This document shows, one piece after another, positions 28,005 through 35,320 of a stretch of DNA of 64,000 bases. The DNA is from CAILZL01 sp963748005. GTDB taxonomy: Bacteria > Pseudomonadota > Gammaproteobacteria > Steroidobacterales > Steroidobacteraceae. The stretch spans positions 744,001-808,000 of the forward strand of contig CAVVHH010000002.1 of the NCBI GenBank assembly GCA_963748005.1, in the 5' to 3' direction. Both the position numbers and the translations under genes were made by a program. A model generated the notes under the pieces. That model was not told the DNA's origin and did not search any database. It saw only the letters and a list, made by a program, of their open reading frames with translations. Numbering within the stretch: the first letter of the stretch is position 1; each line of letters starts with the position of its first letter.

Positions 28005-29357
28005 ATGAGCGAGACCGCTGCTCCAAAAACCAGCCGTCTGGATGACCTGCGCCACTCGCTGGCGCAGGGTTCGATGCGTCATGCGCATCGTCTGGTCAAT
28101 GCGCTGCATCCGGCCGAGATCGCCTCGTTGCTGGAATCCCTGCCGGCCGCCAAGCGCGAGATCGTCTGGGGTTTCATCGATCCGGAGATCGAAGGCGAAG
28201 TACTGGTTGAGCTGAATGACCAGATGCGTGCCGATCGCATCGAGGGCATGGATGCCGACGAGCTGATCGCAGTGGCCGAAGGCATGGAAATGGATGACCT
28301 TGCCGACCTGATCGGCGATCTGCCCGAGGAAGTGACACAACGCGTGCTGCATTCCATGGACATGCAGGACCGTGAACGCCTGCACGCCATGCTGGCCTAT
28401 CCGGAAGACAGCGCCGGTAGTCTGATGAACGTGGACACCGTGACTGTGCGTCCCGATGTCACCATCGAAGTCGTGCTGCGTTACCTGCGCATGCGTGGTG
28501 AATTGCCGGAACGCACCGATCGGCTGTTCGTGGTGACGCGTCTGGATCGTTACCTGGGTGCACTGGATGTCACCAGACTGTTGACCGGCGATCCGGAATT
28601 GACGGTGGGCGAAGTCATGGACACCGGCATCGAAGGCATAGCACCCGAAGCGCCTGCCAGCGAAGTTGCCGTGCTGTTCCAGAACCGCGACCTGGTCTCT
28701 GCGCCGGTGGTGAGCAATGACGGCAAGCTGGTGGGACGCATCACCATCGACGATGTAGTGGACGTCATCCAGGAACAGGCCGATCACTCGGTGAAATCAC
28801 TGGCCAACCTGCAGGACGAAGAAGACCTGTTTTCCAGCATCCTTCCCAGCACACGGCGCCGCGCGGTATGGCTGGGCATCAATCTGCTCACCGCATTTCT
28901 GGCCTCAGGCATTGTCAGTCTGTTCGAAGGCACGATTCAGCGTGTGGTGGCGCTGGCGGTGCTGATGCCGATTGTCGCCAGCATGGGTGGCATTGCCGGC
29001 ACACAGACGGTAACCCTGATCGTGCGCGGTCTGGCATTGGGCCAGGTGAGCTGGAGCAATACTCGCTGGCTGCTATTCAAGGAAGCCAGCGTGGCCCTGC
29101 TCAACGGTGTGTTGTGGGCAACAGTGGTTGGACTGTATGCCTATATGTTGTTCAAGACCTGGATGATCACGGCGATCATGTTCATGGCCATGATGATCAA
29201 CTTGCTGGCTGCGGCGCTGGTCGGTGTTGCCGTGCCCCTGACCCTTAAACGCATGCGAGTCGATCCGGCCCTGGCCAGTGGCGTGATTCTCACCACCTTC
29301 ACCGATTGCATCGGTTTTGCCTCCCTACTTGGCCTGGCTGCGCTGCTCCTCGGTTGA
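28005..29357 (+). CDS. mgtE: Magnesium transporter MgtE
   Basis: A 450-residue inner-membrane Mg2+ channel. Seen: the N domain (about 10-125, HPAEIASLLESLP), two CBS domains (about 130-255), a connecting helix, and five membrane segments with the pore motif PIVASMGGIAGTQTVTLIVRGLALGQV. CBS and N domains close the pore at high cytosolic Mg2+. Start 28005 (MSETAAPK) is preferred to the open frame starting at 27864. It is divergent from tamA and its 3' end overlaps the patatin gene tail to tail by 33 nt. Confidence 0.95.
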   Translation: MSETAAPKTSRLDDLRHSLAQGSMRHAHRLVNALHPAEIASLLESLPAAKREIVWGFIDPEIEGEVLVELNDQMRADRIEGMDADELIAVAEGMEMDDLADLIGDLPEEVTQRVLHSMDMQDRERLHAMLAYPEDSAGSLMNVDTVTVRPDVTIEVVLRYLRMRGELPERTDRLFVVTRLDRYLGALDVTRLLTGDPELTVGEVMDTGIEGIAPEAPASEVAVLFQNRDLVSAPVVSNDGKLVGRITIDDVVDVIQEQADHSVKSLANLQDEEDLFSSILPSTRRRAVWLGINLLTAFLASGIVSLFEGTIQRVVALAVLMPIVASMGGIAGTQTVTLIVRGLALGQVSWSNTRWLLFKEASVALLNGVLWATVVGLYAYMLFKTWMITAIMFMAMMINLLAAALVGVAVPLTLKRMRVDPALASGVILTTFTDCIGFASLLGLAALLLG

Positions 29358-30638
29358 AACAGCCGGCTGCGCGCCATCCGGCGCTTGCTTGAGATCCAGA
29401 CGACGCATCACTGCGGTCATACCCGTGGTCGCCACCAGATCGCCATGCAGGAAATCCACCAGCTTGTTGCTCTGCGCCATCGCATCCTGATAGCCAAGAT
29501 CAATCAAGTCACGTGTGAAGCTGCTCTGGAACATCAGATAACTCATCAGTTCGCCGCCACCGGCGTTCAGCGCACCCATGCTGCGCAATAGTACGCGCAG
29601 GCTGCGCGGCAGCGCGCCAACGTGCTGGCGGGCAATCTCGGCAATATCCTTGCTGGGCATGATCACCAGCATCTCAATGGGCTTCATCACCCGATCATTG
29701 ATGGTAACCAGTCCCACCTTGCGAATGATGTTGTTGATCTGGATCAGGCGCTCGAAGTCTGCATACAGGCCATCGGAGAACAGGGCATCAAGCATGTAGC
29801 CAAAGATCTGGCCGAAACTTGGTCCACGCAGCGGCACGCGCGCACGTTGGCGATCACCGCTACGTGTTGCCACCACCATGATGCGATCGGCGCCGAGATG
29901 AATAGCGGGACTGAAGGGTGATGACTGCCGCATCGAACCGTCGCCATAAAACTCGTTGCCCATCTGCACCGCAGGAAACAGGAACGGCACAGCCACGCTG
30001 GCCATCAGGTGATCCAGAGTGATTTCGGCGGGTTCCCCGGCATGCCGCACGCGGGTCCATGCCTGCTGATGCGCCGCCGCCTGAAAGAAAAATACCGAAC
30101 GTGAACTGCCGTATCCTGCAGCGGAAATGGCCAGCGCATCAATGTGACCTGAATGGATCGATTGTTCGATGCGCGAGAAATCAAAGTTCGCACTCAGCAG
30201 CTCGCGCAGCGGTGCATTGTCGAACAGCGAACGTGGCGGGGGCAGCATCCAGCCCCCGGACAGCAGCGATACCAGCCAGTTCAAGCCGCTGCGCATCATG
30301 GTCAGTGCATCCACATTGAATACCTGCGGTACCATGAAATTACGCCAGACCCGTTCAAGGTTGCCCACGGCCACGCGAAACCGGTGCGCGTGAATGGCCA
30401 ACTCGGTGGCGTTGATGGCGCCTGCGGAAGTACCAATAACAATGGCAAACGGATTGGGCGCGCGTACCGGCATCAGATCGGACAGAGCCTTCAGTACACC
30501 AATCTGATAGGCAGCGCGCGCGCCGCCGCCCGGCAACACCAGCGCCGTCTTGCTTGCCTGACCCGTCGATTCGTTGAGCTGTGTCACATTGACTGCTTGT
30601 TCAGCGCTGGGAACTGTGCCTGCCAGTTGCTGTCCCAC
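29325..30638 (-). CDS. Patatin-like phospholipase
   Basis: A 437-residue predicted serine lipid acyl hydrolase. Seen: the oxyanion GGGARAAYQIGVL, the nucleophile elbow GTSAG (GTSAGAIN), and the catalytic Asp of the Ser-Asp dyad in GDGSMRQ (family DG[GA], here DGS). The C-terminal part carries an uncharacterised domain (about 290-400), as in bacterial proteins annotated as patatin-like with DUF3336-type tails. The start is GTG 30638 with no clear ribosome site, so the N terminus is uncertain. It is divergent from the peroxiredoxin gene. Confidence 0.87.
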   Translation of the reverse strand: MGQQLAGTVPSAEQAVNVTQLNESTGQASKTALVLPGGGARAAYQIGVLKALSDLMPVRAPNPFAIVIGTSAGAINATELAIHAHRFRVAVGNLERVWRNFMVPQVFNVDALTMMRSGLNWLVSLLSGGWMLPPPRSLFDNAPLRELLSANFDFSRIEQSIHSGHIDALAISAAGYGSSRSVFFFQAAAHQQAWTRVRHAGEPAEITLDHLMASVAVPFLFPAVQMGNEFYGDGSMRQSSPFSPAIHLGADRIMVVATRSGDRQRARVPLRGPSFGQIFGYMLDALFSDGLYADFERLIQINNIIRKVGLVTINDRVMKPIEMLVIMPSKDIAEIARQHVGALPRSLRVLLRSMGALNAGGGELMSYLMFQSSFTRDLIDLGYQDAMAQSNKLVDFLHGDLVATTGMTAVMRRLDLKQAPDGAQPAVSTEEQRSQAK

Positions 30639-30657
30639 TCATGGCTTGGTATCAATT

Positions 30658-30673
30658 TGGCGCTAGTATTGCA
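30658..30673 (+). promoter_or_regulatory. Candidate sigma-54 (-24/-12) promoter
   Basis: TTGGCGCTAGTATTGCA-like stretch: TGGCGC at the -24 position and TTGCA at -12 with the GG and GC dinucleotides spaced as in the sigma-54 consensus (TGGCACG-N4-TTGCA; two mismatches). It points to the peroxiredoxin gene, placing a start of transcription near 30685, 60 nt before the ATG. RpoN is encoded in this window; no enhancer-binding protein gene is seen. Confidence 0.5.
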
Positions 30674-30744
30674 CGACCTTGCCACAACCTGTGTCACACA
30701 CCGGGCGCACGCCATTGATCAGGCCCAACATCGGGGACATCGAC

Positions 30745-31290
30745 ATGAAACTTCCACGCAGTCTTGGCGTTCTGGCGCTGCTGTTTTTGAATGCAATGGG
30801 CGCAGTTCATGCCGCAGCTGCACCGGTGGTCGGGAGCCCTGCTCCGGCCTTCAGGCTGCAGGACCAGAACGGCCAGTGGCATACGCTCGAAGAATACAAA
30901 GGCAAATGGCTGGCGCTGTATTTTTATCCCAAGGACAACACTCCGGGCTGCACCACCCAGGCCTGCGAGTTTCGCGACAATATTTTTGCATTTCGTGAGG
31001 CCGGCGCGGTGATTGTCGGAATCAGCCTCGATGACATCGCGTCACACAAGAAATTTGCCGAAGAGCACGGCCTGCCCTTTACGCTGCTGGCCGATTCCAC
31101 CAGGGAAACCGCCAGGACCTATGGTGTGCTGACCAAGATGATGGGCGTGATGGAAGTTGCGCAGCGCGACACTTTCCTGATCGATCCGAATGGCAAGATC
31201 GTCAAACACTATGTACGCGTCGACCCCAAGGGACATTCACAGGTCGTGCTGGCTGACATCAAGTCGCTGCAGAAAAAATCCTCACCCTAG
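30745..31290 (+). CDS. Periplasmic peroxiredoxin, Bcp/PrxQ type
   Basis: A 181-residue thiol peroxidase. Seen: a Sec signal (about residues 1-22, cleavage near VHA-AAA), then a thioredoxin fold with the peroxidatic Cys in TPGCTTQACEF and a resolving Cys five residues later, the PrxQ spacing. GKIVKHYVRVDPKGHSQ is the usual C-terminal stretch. It reduces hydroperoxides using an unidentified electron donor; a periplasmic location is unusual for plain Bcp. Start 30745 (MKLPRSL) is at the signal peptide. Its last codons run into the inverted repeat at 31279. Confidence 0.9.
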   Translation: MKLPRSLGVLALLFLNAMGAVHAAAAPVVGSPAPAFRLQDQNGQWHTLEEYKGKWLALYFYPKDNTPGCTTQACEFRDNIFAFREAGAVIVGISLDDIASHKKFAEEHGLPFTLLADSTRETARTYGVLTKMMGVMEVAQRDTFLIDPNGKIVKHYVRVDPKGHSQVVLADIKSLQKKSSP

Positions 31291-31379
31291 TCCTCTCCCT
31301 GAGGGAGAGGGAACTCGATCAGCATGAACTGTTTTGGTTCTTTACCCTCTCCCTCCAGGGAGAAGGCAGGGTGAGGGTG
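31279..31379. repeat. Inverted repeat between convergent genes
   Basis: Two units in opposite orientation: ccctagtcctctccctgagg (31285-31304) within a left arm 31279-31313, and its near reverse complement in the right arm 31341-31379 (for example tctccctccagggagaagg). Each unit also folds on itself (CTCTCCCtgaGGGAGAGG). It overlaps the last codons of the peroxiredoxin and ends just before the pykA stop, so it may serve as a two-way terminator. The family (ccctctccc...gggagaggg) is widely seen as an intergenic repeat in proteobacteria. Confidence 0.8.
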
Positions 31380-32810
31380 CTACAAATGCACCTGCAGGAT
31401 GGTCATTGAATTGGTCTTGCCGGACACACCAGACAGTTCGCCGCCGGTAAGAATCACCTTGTCGCCATCCTCGACCAGATTCTTCTGCAGCAGCAACTTG
31501 AAGATCGCGGGATACACCAGGTGTGGACTGGTATGGGTGATGTCGAACGGCACCGGATACACGCCGCGATACAGCGTCACACGACGGCGCGTACCTTCAT
31601 GACGGGTGAATGCATAAATAGGGATATCCGAGCGAATACGCGACATCCAGCGTGGTGTATTGCCTGATTCCGTCAAGGCAACGATCGCCTTCACGTCCAG
31701 AATGTTGGCGGTGTACATCACCGCCATGGAAATTGCTTCGTCGGGGCGCTTGAACGTTGAGGATTCGACGCGGCGCAGGAAAGTATGACTGGTTTCGTAC
31801 TTTTCAGCGCCCTTGATGACGCTCGCCATCGCTTCGACGGCTTTCACGGGATACTTGCCCGTCGCACTTTCCGCCGACAACATCACGGCATCGGTGCCAT
31901 CCAGCACTGCATTGGCCACGTCCGACACTTCGGCGCGTGTCGGAATCGGATTGGTGATCATGGATTCCATCATCTGCGTAGCGGTGATGACAATGCGACG
32001 ATGCTTGCGGCTTTCTTCAATGATGTGTTTCTGCAGACTGGTAAGCTCCGCATAACCCACCTCAACGCCGAGGTCACCACGCGCCACCATGATGGCATCC
32101 GATGCCTGGATGATTTCGGTCAGATTCTCGATGGCCTCAATACGTTCAATCTTGGCGACAATGCGCGCTTCGCCACCGGCTTCCGTCAGCAGCCGTCGCG
32201 CTTCTTCCACGTCAGCAGCGCTGCGCACGAACGACACCGCCAGATAGTCGACGCCCATGCTGGCTGCAAGCTTGATGTGCTCCCTGTCGCGTTCGGTCAA
32301 TGCATCCGCCGACAACCCTCCGCCCTGACGATTGATACCCTTGTGATCAGACAATTCACCGCCCACGAGAATCCTTGTGTGAATGCGCGGCCCCTCAACC
32401 TGCTTGACCTCCAGCGAAATCTGGCCGTCGTTGAGCAACAGTACATCGCCGGCCTTCACATCCTCAGGCAACTTTTTGTAGGCCACCCCCACCGAGCGCG
32501 CCGTACCGTCAGCAGGGTTGAGCGAGACATCCAGCGTGAAGTCGTCGCCTTCGGTCAGGAGCACCTTGCCCTCGGCGAAACGATCGATGCGGATCTTGGG
32601 GCCCTGCAGATCGCCGAGCACACCCACCCACTTGCCCACCGAAGCACCCGCTTCGCGTGCCATGTCAGCGCGACGCACATGATCTTCGGATTTGCCATGG
32701 GAGAAGTTCAGGCGCACCACGTCAGCGCCTGCTTTAATCATCTCCGCCAGCACCTTGGGATCATCGGTGGCGGGGCCGAGGGTGGTCAGAATCTTGGTAC
32801 GACGTAACAT
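31380..32810 (-). CDS. pykA: Pyruvate kinase, PykA type
   Basis: A 476-residue enzyme converting PEP and ADP to pyruvate and ATP. The opening RRTKILTTLGPATDDPKVLAEMI matches the AMP-activated pyruvate kinase II group. Catalytic-site features seen: NFSHG, the K+/Mg2+ region MVARGDLGVEV, and ATQMMESMI with TRAEVSDVANAVLDG. The C-terminal domain ends NSMTILQVHL. It is the last gene of the minus-strand tkt-gap-pgk-pyk glycolytic group, with a REP locus between it and pgk. Confidence 0.96.
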   Translation of the reverse strand: MLRRTKILTTLGPATDDPKVLAEMIKAGADVVRLNFSHGKSEDHVRRADMAREAGASVGKWVGVLGDLQGPKIRIDRFAEGKVLLTEGDDFTLDVSLNPADGTARSVGVAYKKLPEDVKAGDVLLLNDGQISLEVKQVEGPRIHTRILVGGELSDHKGINRQGGGLSADALTERDREHIKLAASMGVDYLAVSFVRSAADVEEARRLLTEAGGEARIVAKIERIEAIENLTEIIQASDAIMVARGDLGVEVGYAELTSLQKHIIEESRKHRRIVITATQMMESMITNPIPTRAEVSDVANAVLDGTDAVMLSAESATGKYPVKAVEAMASVIKGAEKYETSHTFLRRVESSTFKRPDEAISMAVMYTANILDVKAIVALTESGNTPRWMSRIRSDIPIYAFTRHEGTRRRVTLYRGVYPVPFDITHTSPHLVYPAIFKLLLQKNLVEDGDKVILTGGELSGVSGKTNSMTILQVHL

Positions 32811-32829
32811 GTGGACTCGGTGAAAAAGT

Positions 32830-32906
32830 GTAGGGGCGGTTCGCGAACCACCCGTGTTTCAAACATCATCAACCGGGCTACAGGGCGGCTCGCGAGCCGC
32901 CCCTAC
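32830..32906. repeat. REP-like pair, GTAGGGG family, between pgk and pykA
   Basis: Two head-out units: gtaggggcggttcgcgaacc (start of the + unit, 32830-32853) and, on the minus strand, a unit whose reverse complement runs 32883-32906 (gggcggctcgcgagccgccc then ctac). Each has a GTAG head followed by a GC-rich palindrome around TCGCGA. The pair fills the gap between pgk and pykA. Confidence 0.85.
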
Positions 32907-32908
32907 CG

Positions 32909-34084
32909 TCAGGCGGCGCGCGCTTCCAGTGCCGCCACCGCCGGCAACACCTTGCCCTCCAGGAATTCCAGGAATGCACCGCCGCCGGTGGAAATGTACG
33001 AGATGTCTTTTTCGACATCGTACTTTTCGATGGCGGCCAGCGTGTCACCGCCACCGGCAATCGAAAACGCACTGCTCTTTGCAATACTCTTCGCCAAAGA
33101 CTTGGTGCCTTCGCCAAAGGCGTCAAATTCGAATACGCCCACCGGACCATTCCAGACAATGCTGCCGGATTTTTGCAGGAAGCCGTCAAACAAGGCAGCC
33201 GTTTGGGGACCGACGTCCAGAATCAAATCGTCAGCTGCCACATCACTGATGTTCTTGATCGTGGCCTTGGCAGTGGCAGAAAACTCTTTAGCTACGACCA
33301 CATCAATCGGCAATGGAATGGCTACGCCACGCTGTCTGGATTTCTCCATCAAGTCTTTGGCAATGCCGAGCATGTCGGCTTCATACAAGGACTTGCCTAC
33401 TGGATAACCGGCAGCCGCGAGGAAGGTATTGGCAATGCCACCACCCACAATCAGTTGATCGACCTTGCTCATCAGGCTTTCCAGCACAGTAAGTTTGGTG
33501 GACACCTTGGAACCGGCAACGATGGCGGTGACCGGTCGCCTGGGGTTGGCGAGCGCCTTATCCAGGGCTTCGAGCTCGTTGGCCAACAAGATGCCGGCAC
33601 AAGCCACTGTGGCGAAACGCGCCACACCATGCGTGGAGGCTTCGGCACGATGCGCCGTGCCGAAGGCGTCCATTACATACACATCACACAGCGCTGCCAT
33701 CTGTTTGGCCAGGTCTTCCTTGTCTTTTTTCTCACCCTTGTTGAAGCGCACGTTTTCCAGCAGCACCACTTCACCTGCCTTGCACTCCACTCCATTCAGC
33801 CAGTCTTTGACCAGCTTGACGGGTGAGCCGAGCAGTTCCGATAAACGCATGGCCACCGGCGCCAGCGAAAACTCTTCGGCATACACGCCTTCTTCGGGAC
33901 GACCGAGATGCGACATCAGCATCACCGCAGCACCGGCATTCTTCGCGGCAAGAATAGTTGGTAGTGACGCGCGAATACGTGCGTCCGAACTCACCACGCC
34001 ATCGGCCACGGGAACATTCAGGTCTTCGCGGATCAGTACGCGCTTGCCTTTCAGATCCAGATCGGTCATTCGCAGAAATTTCAT
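32909..34084 (-). CDS. pgk: Phosphoglycerate kinase
   Basis: A 391-residue enzyme transferring phosphate from 1,3-bisphosphoglycerate to ADP. The opening MTDLDLKGKRVLIREDLNVPV and VMLMSHLGRPEEG are the N-domain signatures, GPVGVFEFDAFG and STGGGAFLEFLEGK the nucleotide-binding and hinge signatures. The start at 34084 (MKFLRMTDL) mirrors E. coli Pgk; the frame is open to 34111. It lies between REP loci and downstream of gap. Confidence 0.97.
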   Translation of the reverse strand: MKFLRMTDLDLKGKRVLIREDLNVPVADGVVSSDARIRASLPTILAAKNAGAAVMLMSHLGRPEEGVYAEEFSLAPVAMRLSELLGSPVKLVKDWLNGVECKAGEVVLLENVRFNKGEKKDKEDLAKQMAALCDVYVMDAFGTAHRAEASTHGVARFATVACAGILLANELEALDKALANPRRPVTAIVAGSKVSTKLTVLESLMSKVDQLIVGGGIANTFLAAAGYPVGKSLYEADMLGIAKDLMEKSRQRGVAIPLPIDVVVAKEFSATAKATIKNISDVAADDLILDVGPQTAALFDGFLQKSGSIVWNGPVGVFEFDAFGEGTKSLAKSIAKSSAFSIAGGGDTLAAIEKYDVEKDISYISTGGGAFLEFLEGKVLPAVAALEARAA

Positions 34085-34125
34085 TTTCACATCTCGTTGG
34101 TTGACCAACATGCCATCAACAAAAA

Positions 34126-34201
34126 GGGCGAGGCATGCCCCGCCCCCGTCGGGGATTCCGAAGCGTCGCCCCTACGAGGTTGTAGGGGCGACACAGGTGT
34201 C
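34126..34201. repeat. REP-like pair, GTAGGGG family, between gap and pgk
   Basis: A 20-bp near-palindrome (34126-34145, gggcgaggcatgcc...cgccc) and a perfect 11-bp stem gtcgcccctac (34165-34175) / gtaggggcgac (34182-34192) with a 6-nt loop, then a second palindrome gacacaggtgtc (34190-34201). Both strands thus carry GTAGGGGCGAC heads facing apart. Same family as the locus at 32830. Confidence 0.85.
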
Positions 34202-34211
34202 GCACTGCCGG

Positions 34212-35210
34212 TTATTTCGCAATTACGCGCGCCATCTCCAGTACCTTGCTCGAGTAGCCCCATTCGTTGTCGTACCACGACACAACTTTGACGAAGGTAC
34301 CGTCGAGTGCGATGCCAGCTTCGGCGTCGAAAATGGAGGTGCGAGGGTCATCGCGGAAATCGGTGGAGACCACCTTCTCTTCCGTGTAACCCAGCACGCC
34401 CTTCATCGCGCCTTCGGACGCAGCCTTCATGGCGTCGCAGATCTGCTTGTAGGTCGCGTCCGTCTTCAGCTCGACGGTGAGATCCACTACAGAAACATCC
34501 GAAGTCGGCACGCGGAACGACATGCCGGTCAGTTTCTTGTTCAACTCCGGGATCACCACACCGACGGCTTTGGCGGCGCCGGTCGAGGACGGAATGATGT
34601 TCTCCAGAATGCCGCGACCGCCGCGCCAATCTTTATTCGAGGGACCGTCAACCGTTTTCTGTGTCGCGGTAGTGGCGTGCACGGTGGTCATCAGACCACG
34701 CTTGATGCCGAAGCTGTCGTTCAACACCTTGGCGATCGGCGCCAGGCAGTTGGTGGTGCACGAGGCGTTGGAAATGATGGCCTGCCCGGCGTAGGTCTTG
34801 TCGTTCACGCCGAACACGAACATCGGTGTATCGTCTTTCGACGGCGCCGACATGATGACCTTCTTCGCACCGGCGGCAATATGCTTCTGGCAGGTTTCCT
34901 TGGTGAGGAACAGGCCGGTGGATTCCACGACGAGGTCCGCACCCACTTCACCCCATTTCAACTCCGCAGGATCTTTGAGCGCGGTGAGGCGGATCTTCTT
35001 GCCGTTCACCACTAAAGTGTTTCCCTCGACAGCAATCGTGCCCTTGAAGTGGCCGTGCACGGAATCGTACTTCAGCATGTAGGCCAGGTAGTCGGGCTCA
35101 AGCAGATCGTTGATCGCCACGATCTCGATGTCCGGAAAATCCTGCACCGCGGCGCGAAACACCATGCGACCGATGCGACCGAACCCGTTAATACCGACTT
35201 TGATGCTCAT
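34212..35210 (-). CDS. gap: Glyceraldehyde-3-phosphate dehydrogenase
   Basis: A 332-residue NAD-dependent glycolytic dehydrogenase. The N-terminal IKVGINGFGRIGRMV Rossmann motif and the active-site SNASCTTNCLAPIAKVL (catalytic Cys in ASCTTN) are intact, as is the WYDNEWGYSSKVLEM end. The start at 35210 (MSIKVGIN) matches E. coli GapA. Upstream is a tandem-repeated promoter-like segment (35277-35305). Part of the tkt-gap-pgk-pyk group. Confidence 0.97.
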   Translation of the reverse strand: MSIKVGINGFGRIGRMVFRAAVQDFPDIEIVAINDLLEPDYLAYMLKYDSVHGHFKGTIAVEGNTLVVNGKKIRLTALKDPAELKWGEVGADLVVESTGLFLTKETCQKHIAAGAKKVIMSAPSKDDTPMFVFGVNDKTYAGQAIISNASCTTNCLAPIAKVLNDSFGIKRGLMTTVHATTATQKTVDGPSNKDWRGGRGILENIIPSSTGAAKAVGVVIPELNKKLTGMSFRVPTSDVSVVDLTVELKTDATYKQICDAMKAASEGAMKGVLGYTEEKVVSTDFRDDPRTSIFDAEAGIALDGTFVKVVSWYDNEWGYSSKVLEMARVIAK

Positions 35211-35276
35211 GTTCCCGTTCTCCACCCGTCACCGGGTTGTTACACAACCAAAGAAAGTTGCCGTGCTGCACTCACT

Positions 35277-35305
35277 ACAACTATAAACAGAACAACTATA
35301 AACAG
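35277..35305 (-). repeat. Tandem 14-bp repeat with duplicated TATAGT boxes before gap
   Basis: acaactataaacag occurs at 35277-35290 and again at 35292-35305. On the minus strand each copy gives a TATAGT hexamer (35280-35285 and 35295-35300), 15 bp apart, 70-85 nt before the gap start. This looks like a duplicated -10 element, but no strong -35 box is visible. Confidence 0.6.
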
Positions 35306-35320
35306 ATCGCGCTTGGCTTA

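Noticed and set aside
31785..32807. 340-codon plus-strand frame antisense to pykA
   Set aside because: Complementary to a clear pyruvate kinase gene; composition is His/Asp/Arg-biased as expected of a shadow frame.
33465..35015. 516-codon plus-strand frame over pgk and gap
   Set aside because: It is a shadow of well-identified genes on the other strand, has low-complexity composition and no family match or ribosome site.
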